Shown: positions 45,501-56,984 of the stretch, in pieces
Layout of the letters: each line of letters opens with the position of its first letter
How positions within the stretch are numbered: position 1 is the stretch's first letter
Origin: Muricea muricata
Taxonomy: Eukaryota; Cnidaria; Anthozoa; Malacalcyonacea; Plexauridae
Direction: 5' to 3'
Assembly (NCBI GenBank): GCA_963855995.1
Contig: OY979724.1
Location: forward strand, 12,756,032-12,820,031
Length of the DNA: 64,000 nt
Translations under genes and position numbers: made by a program
The notes under the pieces: model-generated
Database searches by the model: none
The model's input: only the letters and a program-made list of their open reading frames with translations
Told to the model about the DNA's origin: nothing

Positions 45501-48063
45501 TACTCAGTTTTTGAGCATTTCGGTCGGGTGCAATTACAATGTCTGGGGAATAGGTGTCGACGGAGCAGCGTATCTGAGGGTTGGGTACGAGGGATCTGAT
45601 GACGCAGGTACGGACCGCCTCCCTCAAATAACCCCTTCCAATAGTCTATCATCTCACCATCTCTCCTCGTATCCTCAAAAACCTCACCTTCACAGTGGGT
45701 GCCCATTATACCTCGCTCAAACCCCTCCATAACCTAATCCTACTTCCCTCTACCCTTCTTCTCAAATCCCCCTCCATCAATAGGGAGCTTTAGATTTGAC
45801 TACGACTGCGAGATTTTTATGTCTTAAATTCTCCCAAAAGCCCGTGTTCGTCATCGCTTTGGATCTTGTGATGTGTTCAAGACATATTGTGTCAAAAACA
45901 TAGGATATTATCAAATTTGTAATAGCTGATTTTCAAAGGCAAAATCTTGTAGCCGTAGCGTATTTCTGTGGCCGTCTACAGTCAAATCTAGAGCTCTCTA
46001 TTAAGCCGTCTGCAACAACCTCTCTCGAATAAGCCAATCTTAGTCCAGAACGTGCCTTGAGTCAACACCCGCTCGAAGCGTCAACAATAATTTTTATGCA
46101 TCCTGATTTTTTCTCGTTCCCAGGAAAAATGTGGGAACGCTTCCCCGCCCCAGGCTACAATCCTCTCAACACGATCTCGGTAGGCAAGGGCACAGTTTGG
46201 GCTGTGGATAAGTTTGGTGAACATTATTACCGACAGGGCGTCACAGAAACGTTTCCAGAAGGGACGACGTGGTTAAAGATTTTTGGTCGTGTTCAATCTG
46301 TTTCCGTTGGGCCGAATGACGAGGTATCGTGTGCGAAATTAGTTGCAGTGTAACCATATATGCGAGGTTTTTTGCCGCAGCTGCTTAGAACTGGTCAGAC
46401 CACCCCTCCTGTTCCTAATGTTGCACTTATTAAAAGCGGGGGGGGGGGGGCAAATCGATCCAACCCGAATGTGATAACAGTCATATTTTTCAATTCTCCA
46501 GGGCTCGTACAAAACTTGAATGTCCTTGATTTTGGGAACAAGAAGTGAAAGCTTTGAAAGTTCTTAAGTTTATTAAGAAGTGCTTGAAAGTCCTTGAATT
46601 TGTCTTGCTTTAGTTTCTGGACATTTTGGACATTGATAATTAAATTGCGGTGGTTCATGGCATTGAGATCTGATTCAAATTAATCTAAGTTGCAGTTGGA
46701 GCATTATCTGACTTATTTTAATCCTTGAATTTCCTGGTGTGTGTGTGACCTTGAGAGTCCTTGAAGTTTACTCTTATCCACCTGTAAGAATCCCAGCTTT
46801 TCTGATATGGATTTATATAAACTCAGAGTAACACCTAGAACACCACAAACATAATTTTTACTCATGATATAAAACTCATTATTTCTTCTGGTTTATGTTC
46901 TTAGGTGTGGGTGAAGTGCCAGAGTGGCTTAGAGAAATGTTTCGGTACTTCACAAGACAAACCCACAGGTCGCGGTTGGGTCTTGGCGTTACCCGTAAGT
47001 ATGAGCAAGTTGACCACTGACTGCACGTACACAACTGGACCGCTTATTCCTATACTTTTTGACTTGAGACGTGTGTGTTAAACTGAAGAAAAATACGGAA
47101 GTGGTTAGACTAGACAATGATCGTTTCGTTATAAATTTGATGCTAGTCAGTTGTTTACTGCATTTAAAGTACTTTCGTATTTCCGCTTACTTCTGTACTA
47201 GTGCGGTAAAGTCTGCCCCCCCCCCACCAGCTCCGCACGGTGAAAAAGCTGGGGGCACCCCCCCCCCCTCCCCCTCTCACACCTAGCTTTGCGGTATTTG
47301 GAAAGGGCGATAATTCTCGCTCTCAAGTTATTCTAATGCCTTATTTTCATACATTATATTATATCAGTAAGATACTGAGAATAGCGTGCACGTGCACAAT
47401 TGAGATATCTTCATTTCGATCACGTGATCATTTCCCGCCAAAATTTTTGTATTTTCAAAATGGCGATGCTTGATGGCATGACTACATGTTTGTGTCGACT
47501 AAAATGGGCACTAAAAAATGATTTAGAGGTATTCTTCGGGTTTAAATGATATTGTAGCATTATCAATTGAAAATCAACATTACTCACTTGGGTCGCTTTC
47601 AACCCAAACTGCTTACGACTATATAAGAAAAAGAACAATAACAAAAAAGGTTTGAAGACATTTTATCTTCTCATGGTGAAAACAATATTTTACTCATTAA
47701 TTCGCTGCGCTGATTCGTAAGATGTTAATTTTCATCACTCCAAGATAAAATTAATTTCTTCGCACCGCCGTGTAATATCCTGTATATTAATTCGTATTCA
47801 TTAATACAACCACATTGCAGGCGTTTTGGCACAACATCACGGCCCGCGCTGCTGGAATTGAAGATGCCCCAATAAAAACTGATACCGAGCTGCTTGACCA
47901 GGCGACTGGTGGGAGTCAGGCGGACGTTGAGCAACCTTTAAAACATTTCGAAACGATTAAACAAAGCTCTTATCAAGATCTGATGCAAAGTGGAGATATT
48001 TACAGTATCTTTGGCGGAGAGGAAGAATTTGTTCCGAATTCTGACAGCGATGAAGAGAGCTGA
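33508..48063 (+). CDS. TECPR1: TECPR1, tectonin beta-propeller repeat-containing protein 1
   Basis: Eighteen exons: 33508-33771, 34960-35097, 35726-35848, 35993-36094, 36517-36697, 37111-37214, 37512-37634, 38580-38748, 39156-39442, 40341-40758, 42522-42780, 43125-43301, 43559-43615, 44449-44626, 45472-45607, 46124-46323, 46905-46994, 47821-48063. They encode 1082 residues (human 1165) and close in phase. Order: tectonin blade, first dysferlin domain (about 75-180; YENQRW, WQWEDDWYID, YALDFPREY), tectonin repeats (about 205-385), PH domain (about 500-615), more tectonin, second dysferlin domain (about 706-805; YENQRWNPVEGY, YALDFPREY), tectonin repeats, acidic tail. In mammals it tethers autophagosomes to lysosomes, binds ATG12-ATG5 and senses sphingomyelin through the N-terminal dysferlin domain. 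The linker between the first tectonin block and the PH region is much shorter than in human. AATAAA follows 35 nt after the stop. Confidence 0.96.
35140..35370. repeat. Dispersed CAACTTG/CAAGTTG repeat, copy 5 (TECPR1 intron)
   Basis: ACTTGTTGCAACAAACTTG, CTTGTTACAACTTGTTACAAC and GACTTGCGGCAAGTC modules starting just after exon 34960-35097. Confidence 0.65.
36111..36409. repeat. Foldback element in TECPR1 intron
   Basis: Left GACTATTACAGCC...CGTGTCCCACTTCG...CTACTGTAATTTGTAG is mirrored at right by CTACAAATTACAGTAG-like sequence and GTGGGACAC...GACTGTAGTC. Imperfect arms of about 90 bp around a 100-bp centre. Confidence 0.75.
37703..37986 (-). mobile_element. Composite foldback element carrying a tRNA-like module, copy B (TECPR1 intron)
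   Basis: Terminal inverted repeats of about 53 bp (CTAGATTCATATTAATCTG...GTTGTCTC at 37703-37755 and the complement at 37934-37986). Next to the left end, on the minus strand (about 37825-37750), is the same tRNA-like module as copy A: A-box TAGCTCAATTGGTAGAGC, loop CTAGAAA, B-box GTTCAAATCCTG. About 105 bp of extra sequence separates the module from the right end. Confidence 0.78.
38749..39155. repeat. 115-bp satellite filling an entire TECPR1 intron
   Basis: About 3.5 units of the satellite seen in XPO6 and ACO2 (TATACTGGATAGCTCT, GGTCCAGTAAGGATCA, TGTTACTACAGGAGGAAAC). The array starts within a few bases of the donor at 38749 and stops about 10 nt before the acceptor at 39155. Confidence 0.93.
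39499..40090. repeat. 77-bp tandem array nested in a foldback element (TECPR1 intron)
   Basis: Five near-identical 77-bp units at 39542-39926 (landmarks CTCTCGCCTGTCAACTCTC, CATGCGACTCTTGTTCCCG, TTTGACCAGGACAGGAGAGC), then a degenerate sixth to about 39985. The outer left end (CGTTTGACTAGGACACGAGAG) and a single inverted copy of the unit plus end at 40015-40085 (GAGTTGCATGAGAGTTGAG, TGTTCTGGTCTAACGAG) form a foldback pair. Confidence 0.85.
40140..40280. repeat. Dispersed CAACTTG/CAAGTTG repeat, copy 6 (TECPR1 intron)
   Basis: GAACAAGAGTTGCACGAGTTGTCAACAAG and CTTGCAGTTGTATGAAACTCGCATCAAG-type modules. Short and degenerate. Confidence 0.5.
41800..42475. repeat. GTTGT / GTTGG / GTTGT pentamer array (TECPR1 intron)
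   Basis: A degenerate leader (41800-42050) is followed by three pure blocks: 36 units of GTTGT (42051-42230), 24 units of GTTGG (42231-42350) and 24 units of GTTGT (42351-42470). A period of five with no stop trinucleotide keeps several frames open on both strands. The central block has G3 runs with TT spacers. Confidence 0.98.
43350..43509. mobile_element. 160-bp palindromic MITE with 8-bp target-site duplication (TECPR1 intron)
   Basis: Inverted arms of about 70 bp (TTGGCAGCCCAAAAAGTGCG at left, complement at right) around an A/T-rich centre. GCTGTGAC at 43342-43349 is repeated exactly at 43510-43517. An 8-bp duplication is typical of hAT-superfamily transposons, so a non-autonomous hAT-like element is likely. 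Confidence 0.8.
43641..44205. repeat. 113 perfect tandem units of GGAGT (TECPR1 intron)
   Basis: 565 bp without a single substitution, just after exon 43559-43615. Flanks decay into GTGTGGTATGGTG-type sequence. All the open frames across it are compositional. Confidence 0.99.
45782..45999. repeat. Foldback element in TECPR1 intron
   Basis: Left AGGGAGCTTTAGATTTGACTAC...GCGAGATTTT and right AAAATCTTGTAGCCGTAGCG...CAGTCAAATCTAGAGCTCTCT are inverted copies around a central segment. About 218 bp. Confidence 0.75.
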
Positions 48064-48097
48064 TGATTAGGTGAGCAACTCACTTTGTTTCGTCAGG

Positions 48098-48103
48098 AAT
48101 AAA
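48098..48103 (+). terminator. Candidate poly(A) signal of TECPR1
   Basis: AATAAA 35 nt after the TECPR1 TGA. Hexamer and position only. Confidence 0.5.
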
Positions 48104-48169
48104 TTGTCCCAAGATTTACACAAAGGTCATGCATGTACACAGCCAAGGTCATGCATGTACACAACCTAA

Positions 48170-48490
48170 AACGCCACACCTGTTTGCAAGTTGTCGCTTT
48201 GACCGGCTTGTCGTCCAACTTGTCGATAAGTTGCCACAAACTTCTCAATTTCATCGAGTTGCTACAAGTGTGTTAAAATCAGGCTTTTTGTTGCAACTCG
48301 TCATTTATAGATTTGTTATAACTAGTTGAAACAACTTGCAGCAAGCCTGTGGATAACAAGTTCTGAGAATCAACTTGCAACAGACGGCATGTCATCAACC
48401 AGCTATCACAAGCCATGCGAACGCGTCTTCATATCAGTTTGTTGACAACAAGTGTGCTGCAAGATGTCAGCAGACTGGTTGCAACATGCC
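48170..48490. repeat. Dispersed CAACTTG/CAAGTTG repeat, copy 7
   Basis: Modules CAACTTGTCGATAAGTTG, ACTAGTTGAAACAACTTGCAGCAAG and the family landmark GCGAACGCGTCTTCATATCAG, parallel to copy 1 at 8460. Confidence 0.7.
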
Positions 48491-48989
48491 TGTCAATTGT
48501 GGGGATGCTAGCTAGCGGCACTACCTGCAAGTGCCTGAAGCTAACTGAGATCCTTGGTTGCAACTAACAAGTGTTGTGTGGTTTGACTAATTCAAGCAAA
48601 GTCGGCAAGGTTGAACCACACATTTTTTCCGGCTACCTGCAAAAAATCTAAACATACAGGCATGTATTGCTACTTGCAAATTTTGGGTGTGCAAGGACCA
48701 TCGTCGCTTAATCATAGTTATTCGAACGGGAAAGTTGTAGATCGCGCATGGATGATTTTGATATTCTACGTCAATGAATGATTGAACCACAGAAATGCAA
48801 TGAATTTTAATAGGTGTAGAAATTCTCAATAATTTCTTTTATAATTTTGAAAATGTTATGTAGTGTGAATAAGCAGATTTGATAATTCTTAAAATAACAG
48901 TGGAACTGGTGGTAGCTCAGAAGAAGTGTCTCATGTTGAAAACATGTTAGCAAACTAGAAAACATTGCTTGTGTGTTAAATGAATTTGT

Positions 48990-49285
48990 TATAGCTGGGA
49001 AACATTTTTACTCTCTTGGGAGAAAATTTTGTTTCCGTAACAATGTTGTCCGAAGTAGGCAAACAAATAAACATTGATAGGAAACATAATGTTTTTGCAA
49101 CAATGTTTCACGAGTTTGATAAACAGAGAAACATTTATAGGAAACACATTGTTTCTGCAACAATGTTTCCAGAGGTGGGCAAACATTGATAGGAAACAAT
49201 GTTTCCGCCACTACGTTTCCCGTGGAGGACAAACATGGAAACATTAACAGGAAACATAATGTTTTCGCAACGATGTTTCCTAGTT
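48990..49285. repeat. GGAAACAT...GTTTC tandem repeat between TECPR1 and HS3ST
   Basis: Four to five degenerate units of about 60 bp built on AGGAAACATAATGTTT, TGCAACAATGTTTCC and GGCAAACA. Each unit is itself partly palindromic. It lies in the convergent TECPR1/HS3ST interval (48064-49365), which otherwise holds copy 7 of the dispersed repeat and no gene. Confidence 0.75.
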
Positions 49286-49365
49286 TGTCCAACCTGGCTT
49301 AAAATTTACAAAAATAGATCTTAAAAATTCATTACTATGCACAATAAATAATTTGAGTCGAAATT

Positions 49366-50577
49366 TCAACTTCTTTTATCAAGTTCATACCGCGGCCAGC
49401 TAAAGTTACGATCAGTCATTTTGTATAGTTCTTCATTAAACGGTCTGTAATATGTTCGCAGTTCGTTGAGGATTCTGGGATCGACAGATGGGTGAGTCCG
49501 GCCTTTGGTCTTACCCAGACATCGTTCATTCTTATTGGCTGACGCACGGAAGCAGGGGAAACCTTTCTGTTCATTAAACACAAAATTAGACTTCCTGAAA
49601 TACGGCTCAAGTTCTAGGAATCCTTCGACTTTCTTGATTTCCCGGAAAGGATTGCTCACCAGTTCTTCGCCGCTCACGAAATGGAACCATTCCCGCGGGA
49701 AGTAGCCAAACCATCGCTCCAGATGCTTCGAATACACGCCCGTCTTTACAACTCCCCAAGATGTGTTGATTTCAAACGATGAACGATTCTTAATAACCAT
49801 CTTTTCAAACGGTTGCAAGGCTTTGTTGTATTTTTCTTGGGTGCCTAGGTTGAGTTGAACGTAATCAGAAATTGCTCGGACCGTTGGATCACGGAAAATC
49901 ACCAAGAACTTCAAACTTCTATTGATGGCTTTCGAGTAATCAAGAATGCGTTGAGGGACACCGCGGACGACGAAATAGCTTGGCGTTTTTTCTATAGTCT
50001 GTTGCCCTTCCCGAATTTTGGGCGTTTGATCCAAGTACCAACGCAACCCGCGAGGGTAGTTTTGGTCAAAATAATGTACCTCAGGCCCGCATGATTTTAC
50101 CTGCGGGTGTAGCCTGAGTATAGCCAGCAAGGCGCGTGTGCCTGCCTTTCGTACGCCGATAATTAAGGTGGTGGGGAACCGTTTCACAGCATCTCCCAGT
50201 TTCTTCACTATTGTGGCCGCCGTGTCGTGCTGCGTAATGGATTTCCGAGCAGGGCCGAGCGCTATCGAATTCGCTGTCGCGGCGGGTCGGTTGATCGCAT
50301 AGAATTCTGGAGGCAAGGATATGTTATATTTCGGACGATGTTCTGAGCTTGCTCTCAGCTGCGGTACTTGTGATGGCCGTTGCGGAGATAGACGCGCATT
50401 ATCTGAGCGTGTTTGCGTCGGCACGTCGTCTTTGTTATTGTCTCGAAGAAATTGCGTCTTGGATAAATTACGTCCCGTATTGAACGGGGTAAATTTCGAC
50501 TTCGCGAGCACGGAGACGACGGCGTAGAAAACGAGCGACGAAGCAACTATCACGAGACAGAATTTCTTTGCGTTCAT
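49366..50577 (-). CDS. Heparan sulfate glucosamine 3-O-sulfotransferase (HS3ST), copy A
   Basis: A single-exon ORF of 403 residues starting at ATG 50577. It transfers sulfate from PAPS to the 3-OH of glucosamine in heparan sulfate, in the Golgi lumen. It has a type II signal anchor (residues about 6-25), a variable stem (about 26-130), then the sulfotransferase domain: 5'-phosphosulfate loop GVRKAGTRALL (141-151), PEVHYFD with the presumed catalytic base Glu166, 3'-phosphate site IFRDPTVRAISDY (about 227-239), a Cys342/Cys353 pair matching the family disulfide, KGRTHPSVDP and the C-terminal FNEELYKMT...FSWP. The C-terminal layout resembles the HS3ST1/HS3ST5 group, but subfamily assignment needs a tree. 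It converges on TECPR1. A second copy lies at 61069-62397, on the same strand. Confidence 0.93.
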   Translation of the reverse strand: MNAKKFCLVIVASSLVFYAVVSVLAKSKFTPFNTGRNLSKTQFLRDNNKDDVPTQTRSDNARLSPQRPSQVPQLRASSEHRPKYNISLPPEFYAINRPAATANSIALGPARKSITQHDTAATIVKKLGDAVKRFPTTLIIGVRKAGTRALLAILRLHPQVKSCGPEVHYFDQNYPRGLRWYLDQTPKIREGQQTIEKTPSYFVVRGVPQRILDYSKAINRSLKFLVIFRDPTVRAISDYVQLNLGTQEKYNKALQPFEKMVIKNRSSFEINTSWGVVKTGVYSKHLERWFGYFPREWFHFVSGEELVSNPFREIKKVEGFLELEPYFRKSNFVFNEQKGFPCFRASANKNERCLGKTKGRTHPSVDPRILNELRTYYRPFNEELYKMTDRNFSWPRYELDKRS

Positions 50578-53500
50578 GCTACCTCGTCGTCTACGAGGGC
50601 AGATATCTTCGCGCGCAATTCAGCCGTAGATGACGCCGAATATGTCGCGTCCGTCTTTCTTGCGCTTCACAGACCAAACTTGCCAGCAAACAAAACAGCT
50701 CACCTTTTGACACATCCGACGAAAGTCAACGAGACGCGATGGACTTGCAAACTTGGTTGATTTTCAACTGTATAAGCACAGCGTCTCGACGGGAACTGTG
50801 CTCGAGCCTTTCGTGAGGCCAATAATATGAAACACGAGCGACGTCGAACTCTCTGTTTAATTGTTTTACTGCTATTGGTTATTACACACCACCTCCGATT
50901 AAACACCTATCAACACAAGCAGACACAGATATTTATTTAATGGGCTTTTCAACTTCGCATCCTATTCAGTGTTACTTTACGATCAACGGCTACACGTCAG
51001 AACGTTCGCCACTTCGCCCCACAACAGTATAACGCGATGTGGACAAACAAAATGTTCGTCAAAGCAGCATTAATTTTTAAGTAAACATAAGAGGGTACAG
51101 TTTTTGCAGAAAAATAATTCGCGTTAATCCAATTAGGCAGGAAGAAATAATCACTTTACACTGAATCCACGTAAAGACCCGAAAAAAAAAATTGTGAGAG
51201 AGTATTAACAAACTCGGGCGCGGGGTCAACTGTATTGCGAAGCCGTTTACCGTGAACGCCTGCGCTAAAATAACTCGCCATATTTTATGACCATTTAAAT
51301 TTACAGTTTACCTGCGTCGTTTAAGATCTCATTGCTTTATTGCTTAATGCGTTTTGATGACAACTCTTATTAGTGTTTCTGAACGCGGAAAATAAGTACG
51401 ACCTTGCGGTTGTATCTTCTTGACTGTGGTAACATTTTGGCTGTGGTATTTTGCAAAAGCAGTTGTTCGTAAGTTGCTTCCAAACTATAGACAGCGCGCA
51501 GTTCATAAAGCCTGGTTTGCATATGTCGTCGATCATCCGCGAGTCATTGTCGGTAATATTTCAAGGAGAAAGATCACGAAGGATTAAACTCAGACAATAT
51601 ATTCGTCGCCCATGTCGGCGGCATTTGAGTCCCAGGCTCAGATAGGCACCTATGCTATTTATATTAATGTATAAAAGTTCTATATCAGCTAAAGTTAGAT
51701 CTAACAAACTGATGGTGTTTATATGGGTTCACGATTTGGTCCAATTTTAGCTAGCATAATAATGACTGAAGTCAAACTGTTAAAGTTCTGTATGATAAGT
51801 ATATTTTGTTATTTTTTATTAATTATAGTTATTTCGTGATAATCAAGTTAGTAAATTATTGGCTGTTGGCGTTCAGGCATTAAGTTTCAAAATACTTTAT
51901 AAGGTAAAATGTTACGTGTCTATAAAACACTGACATGTTTTGTAACAAACAAAACCGACCTTTAAAAGGGAATCGAGATTTAATAAGGTTGACCCGAAAT
52001 TTAATTTCCTTTGTTAATGATTTTGTAAGGCAAATAAATTTATCCCAGGCTAATTTCCGCTCTCTGTGCCAGTGTGCAAATGTAGACCAATTTGAAGAAA
52101 ACATGTCCTTGAACATGATTTGATCCGGCTTTTAGAAAAACACAAAATGATCTTGCATGCTGCTTTTATTGCTGCGTGTTTGTGCCATTAAAAACATCAC
52201 CGGCGAGATTGACTTCTGTTTATATTCAAAGCGGAAGAATTTCAATATATCCGCACTTGAAAATGGAAAGATAATCTAGGCTATTCAATTGTCATCGATA
52301 ATGGATGAAGTACTGTCCGCTCTCGTTTTTGAAGTATTAATCAATCTTAAGTCGACACACAGAAGACACCAGCTGTTTGTTTTAACAGGAAGACACTGCC
52401 CGTTTTTTATTGCCAACGTTTTCTTGCGAAATTGAAGAACAGCAATTTATGGATCAAACTGAAAGTGAAGTCAATGAAAATACGTTGAAATGCACTTCCA
52501 TTTGGGAATTAAAATTGACAAATTTTATTAGGTAGTTAAATTTGTGAATCTTATTAGCCAAGTTGATTGTTTCTCATGACCGGCGAGTGATAAATGGTAC
52601 ATATTCCGTATTTGCTGCTTTTACGAATAATGGCACTCACAGACAGAGGTGGAGTACTGGAATATGCGATTTTGACCGGCTATTTTTATTAGATTCGTAT
52701 TTGCTCAATTTTTTTTCAAATTTCACAAAAACGGCGATATTCGAAAGCTAAAAGCCAGGTCTTTCCGACTGTGAAAAAATTATTTCAGCAGATTAAGTAC
52801 CTGGTCATTGACAAGCGAAGATAATAGAGTTATGTTTCATTGTTTATATCCTTCCGAATTTCCAAACGTTCTGCGCTATTAGCGAAGGCTTGTTAAACGA
52901 AGTAAAATAGTTTCCGTTTTACAATCGCCTAAACGTTCTCGGCTTGGCATTAAAACCATAAACAAATTTAGCTACTATACGTCTAATCGTTTGTCATTTT
53001 GTTACTACCAAATGACTTCGAAACTGCACAACGTGATGGGGCAATAAATTAGCATATTTCACGTTAATCTCGTTTGTCCATGAATACAAAATCATGCACG
53101 CTTACCTTAGTATGCGCGATGTATGAGAATTTGAGCTTTTAACTTGGAACTTCACTCGCCGCTTGTTCTTGGACAACCTTCCACTTAGCTGACAAAGTTG
53201 AAAGTATGTCTTTAAGTTAATTTGTGTGAAGATAAGATGTACTGATAATATGTTTTAGATAAGCTTAGCCCAAAGTGATAACAGGCGAGCGCTGACAATT
53301 GTGGTTGTTTGATTATTTTGTGAATTAGTTGGGAGGGACAGTACAAATTTTCCGACTGAAAAAAACAACACGCAACACAAGAGACACAATAGGACTTACA
53401 TTCGTACATCGCGAAACGCGAATGAGACAAGGTGGTGATTTGGTTAAGACGATGAATGAGATTTTCATACCAACTCAGATGGTATCGGCGCAGTTTATTA

Positions 53501-54990
53501 AAACCCTCGTCTCGTCAATCGGCAATGCCATTCAACCCAATCAAACCTGCAGACGACCAGCACTAAGTGTCTGGTTACATTGATTAGTTGTGTCGACAAG
53601 TGATTACAGCACATACCCTTAGGGAATTGTGTGGGGGGGGGGGAGGGGGGAGGGGGGAGGGGAGGCAGTCGCGCACTTTGCTAGTCACAGCGCAGGGCTG
53701 TTGATCGGTAGCTGCACTAATATGCAATCTCGAATAAACCTTGCCATTGTAGGTAGTGCTGTTGATAAAAATAGGATATTTCGACATCTAAAGCCTGGTC
53801 CTCAGCAAGCAACATAAGCACAAGGACAAGCTAGAGCAACAGACAAAGCAAAGAAATGCGGTGAAGTATAACCTTCGACGTTTCAAGCCCCACGCGTGAA
53901 AGCCTCTGTTTCCACTGCTCTTGAGCCAGTTTATTCAATCTTGCTTAGCCTTAGTTTATACGATTAAGTATAGAATAAACTTCTCTAGGTGTTCATTGTA
54001 CAACTAAATTAACACTAATGTACATAACTACATATTGAGTGTTTCAAAATTAAGCTCATTCGTTCGTGAGATAAATGAAAAGTGATTTAAAATTGGCTTA
54101 TCATGCACCGTTTAAATTAAGCTAAACAAGTGACCGACTGCATTACAGCAAGCTTTGCCCGCTGGACCTATATACTTATAGCTATATTTAGTTCCTAAAT
54201 GTTTCTCAACTGTTTCCGCAACGTGTTTGATTTCCGCTCGAGATTAGAAACATTGTGTTACACACTTTGAAACTAGATTTAAATGGTGGTATTCGCGACT
54301 ATGGGTTCGCTGTATAACAGCAATCCAACTTGCCATGCATGAACCGACACGATAATAATAAGTTTTTAAGCTGAAGTATATGCCATTCAATCAATCCTCG
54401 GTGGAGATTAATATCTTTCAGTGCACTGAACATTTAATCCGGCGGTATTGGGCTGAACCTTGTCGTGCGGTTGTGAATTGGAGCTATTTGGGGGGCATTG
54501 TGTTACAAGAAAACATCACAGAAATTAATGATATCAAAGCACGCTACGCCATGCACAAGCGTTCGAAGAGAAAGCATTTTGAATATCGCTACAATGATAG
54601 AGAAACAACGTGTTCACTCACAATTGAAGTTCAAGCTTGCGGAAGTATTTTATTCTTGGAAAGGTTCTTTCCAGTGTGTTACTCTCCACGCGCTGTGATT
54701 AGATTGAGACTTTTTGAACAAAAAAGTCTTGCATACTCCCGAACCGACCTTAGCTGCTGAAACAAAATGGACGTATTCAAAATAAACGTACTATATTTCG
54801 CAATATATATTGTTTATATGAAACATCTGTCGGCTGTGAATGACGTAATCCCCCCCTCCCGGCTGAGTGATAAGGCCACACAAGCAGCCATGTGTTGGCA
54901 ACAGTCAGGAGGACACCATAGCCGGTGGCAGGTGGAACATTCCCCCCCATTCGTTGAAGATGTAGACGTGTCAACATGTACACGGCAAAA
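50578..54990. other. Long intergenic stretch with no recognisable gene
   Basis: A/T-rich. HS3ST-A upstream sequence occupies the left part. I found G-runs near 53631-53660, a C-run at about 54850 and short ORFs of up to 126 codons (54380-54760) that match nothing I know. No tRNA or clear exon-intron signals with conserved coding were seen. Confidence 0.4.
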
Positions 54991-55003
54991 AATCACAAGT
55001 TGC

Positions 55004-55176
55004 TGAAAACAGGACTGAACAATGTTGTGCTGCCCATATTGTTCAATGTGCTTAACAATATTGTTCAGCGTTGTTACACCGATTGTGGGCTGGATTCAGG
55101 CTCAACAATTTCTTCAGTATTGTTGACAACATTGAACAATGAGGGGGCAGCACACGATTGTTCATCCTGTTTTCGA
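55004..55176. repeat. Foldback element, CAACAATGTTG family
   Basis: Left TGAAAACAGGACTGAACAATGTTGTGCTGCCC is mirrored by GGGCAGCACACGATTGTTC...CCTGTTTTC. The centre holds TTGTTCAATG/CATTGAACAA pairs. Same family as 59864-60069 and 3121-3288. Confidence 0.75.
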
Positions 55177-55282
55177 CATCCTTCAACAAATCATAATTTT
55201 TCTGCGTGTAGTCATTTAAGTGAAAAAAACAATATTAATTTTGACGTGTATAAAGACGTTTGACTTTAATGACCTGTAGTTT

Positions 55283-56229
55283 TTATAATAATGTACATTG
55301 TGTACCTCATATTATGTGATGACACCTCTAGTTATTCTGTTTTATAATAATGTACATTGTGTACCTCATATTATGTGATGGCTCCTCTAGTTATTCTGTT
55401 TTATAATAATGTACATTGTGTACCTCATATTATGTGATGACACCTCTAGTTATTCTGTTTTAAATAATGTACATTGTGTACCTCATATTATGTGATGACA
55501 CCTCTAGTTATTCTGTTTTATAATAATGTACATTGTGTACCTCATATTATGTGATGGCTCCTCTAGTTATTCTGTTTTATAATAATGTACATTGTGTACC
55601 TCATATTATGTGATGACACCTCTAGTTAATCTGTTTTAAAATAATGTACATTGTGTACCTCATATTATGTGATGACACCTCTAGTTATTCTGTTTTATAA
55701 TAATGTACATTGTGTACCTCATATTATGTGATGACACCTCTAGTTATTCTGTTTTATAATAATGTACATTGTGTACCTCATATTATGTGATGACACCTCT
55801 AGTTATTCTGTTTTATAATAATGTACATTGTGTACCTCATATTATGTGATGGCTCCTCTAGTTATTCTGTTTTATAATAATGTACATTGTGTACCTCATA
55901 TTATGTGATGACACCTCTAGTTAATCTGTTTTAAAATAATGTACATTGTGTACCTCATATTATGTGATGACACCTCTAGTTATTCTGTTTTATAATAATG
56001 TACATTGTGTACCTCATATTATGTGATGACACCTCTAGTTATTCTGTTTTATAATAATGTACATTGTGTACCTCATATTATGTGATGACACCTCTAGTTA
56101 TTCTGTTTTATAATAATGTACATTGTGTACCTCTTATTTATGTGATGACTCCTCTAGTTATTCTGTTTTAAAATAATGTACATTGTGTACCTCATATTAT
56201 GTGATGACACCTCTAGTTATTCTGTTTTC
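55283..56229. repeat. 59-bp satellite, sixteen units with higher-order structure
   Basis: Sixteen tandem units with landmarks TAATAATGTACATTGTGTAC, CTCATATTATGTGATG, ACACCTCTAG and TTATTCTGTTT. Variant markers (GGCTCC for GACACC, TTAATCTG, TTTTAAAA) recur with a period of five units: units 5-9 and 10-14 show the same order, indicating a 295-bp higher-order repeat. Confidence 0.95.
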
Positions 56230-56984
56230 CTTGTGAGCTGTATGAAATATTCCGACGTTCTTCATATTGTTTTATATGATATTCATTTTTTTAATTTCCG
56301 AATTTTTTTAAATGGCCGAAAGCGAAGCCTAAAGGCAATAACGAAAAAGATAGCAACACGTAAGTTATACCAGAATGCTTTGCGGACATCAAGTACAAAC
56401 GAGTGAAAAAGATGCCAAGAAAAACGCCTGAGGACATAAAACTTTAAAAAAAACAACAAAGAAAATAACCTCCTCTCTTCTGCGCGTCCTTCATGCAGAC
56501 CATTTGCGCTTTCTTTCCGCAATGCATTTAACGCCATCTTGTTCATTACGGTCACATTACATGGACTAAAATTTATTTAAAGGAGCTGCGTCATGATTTC
56601 AAGTACCCGTTATGTGTGATAAGTGCACTGCCAATCACTCGTTATTCATGAAACTTTAATCGTGGCAGCCCTTTAAGATAAGTATTGGTGGTTGATACAC
56701 GTTCATACTTATGTTATATGCACTGTTTGTTGAGGACCAAGCCCCATTACTGCACTAAAATTCACACAACTTCCAATAACATATCTATGTTAGGTTTCAC
56801 ACTATAATTTTACACTGAACTAACGTTGGCAGTGTCGGTAGTGCAATTAAAAACACACAAAAATAAATGGTCTACTACCTAAAGAGATAAAGAACATAAA
56901 ACAAAATTGGACGTTTCGGCAAAATTCGGCGCTTCGAAAGTTAATGGAATATTTCCAGACGAAGGGCCATCCCTCGAAACGTCG
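56230..56984. other. Intergenic, satellite edge to GPCR 3' flank
   Basis: About 750 bp downstream of the GPCR gene and probably partly its 3' UTR. TTTATT near 56570 could give a minus-strand poly(A) signal. Nothing else was recognised. Confidence 0.35.

Noticed and set aside
54380-54760. 126-codon plus-strand ORF
   Set aside because: No recognisable domain, no nearby splice-site logic and no repeat similarity. It may be chance, so it was left out as a gene.
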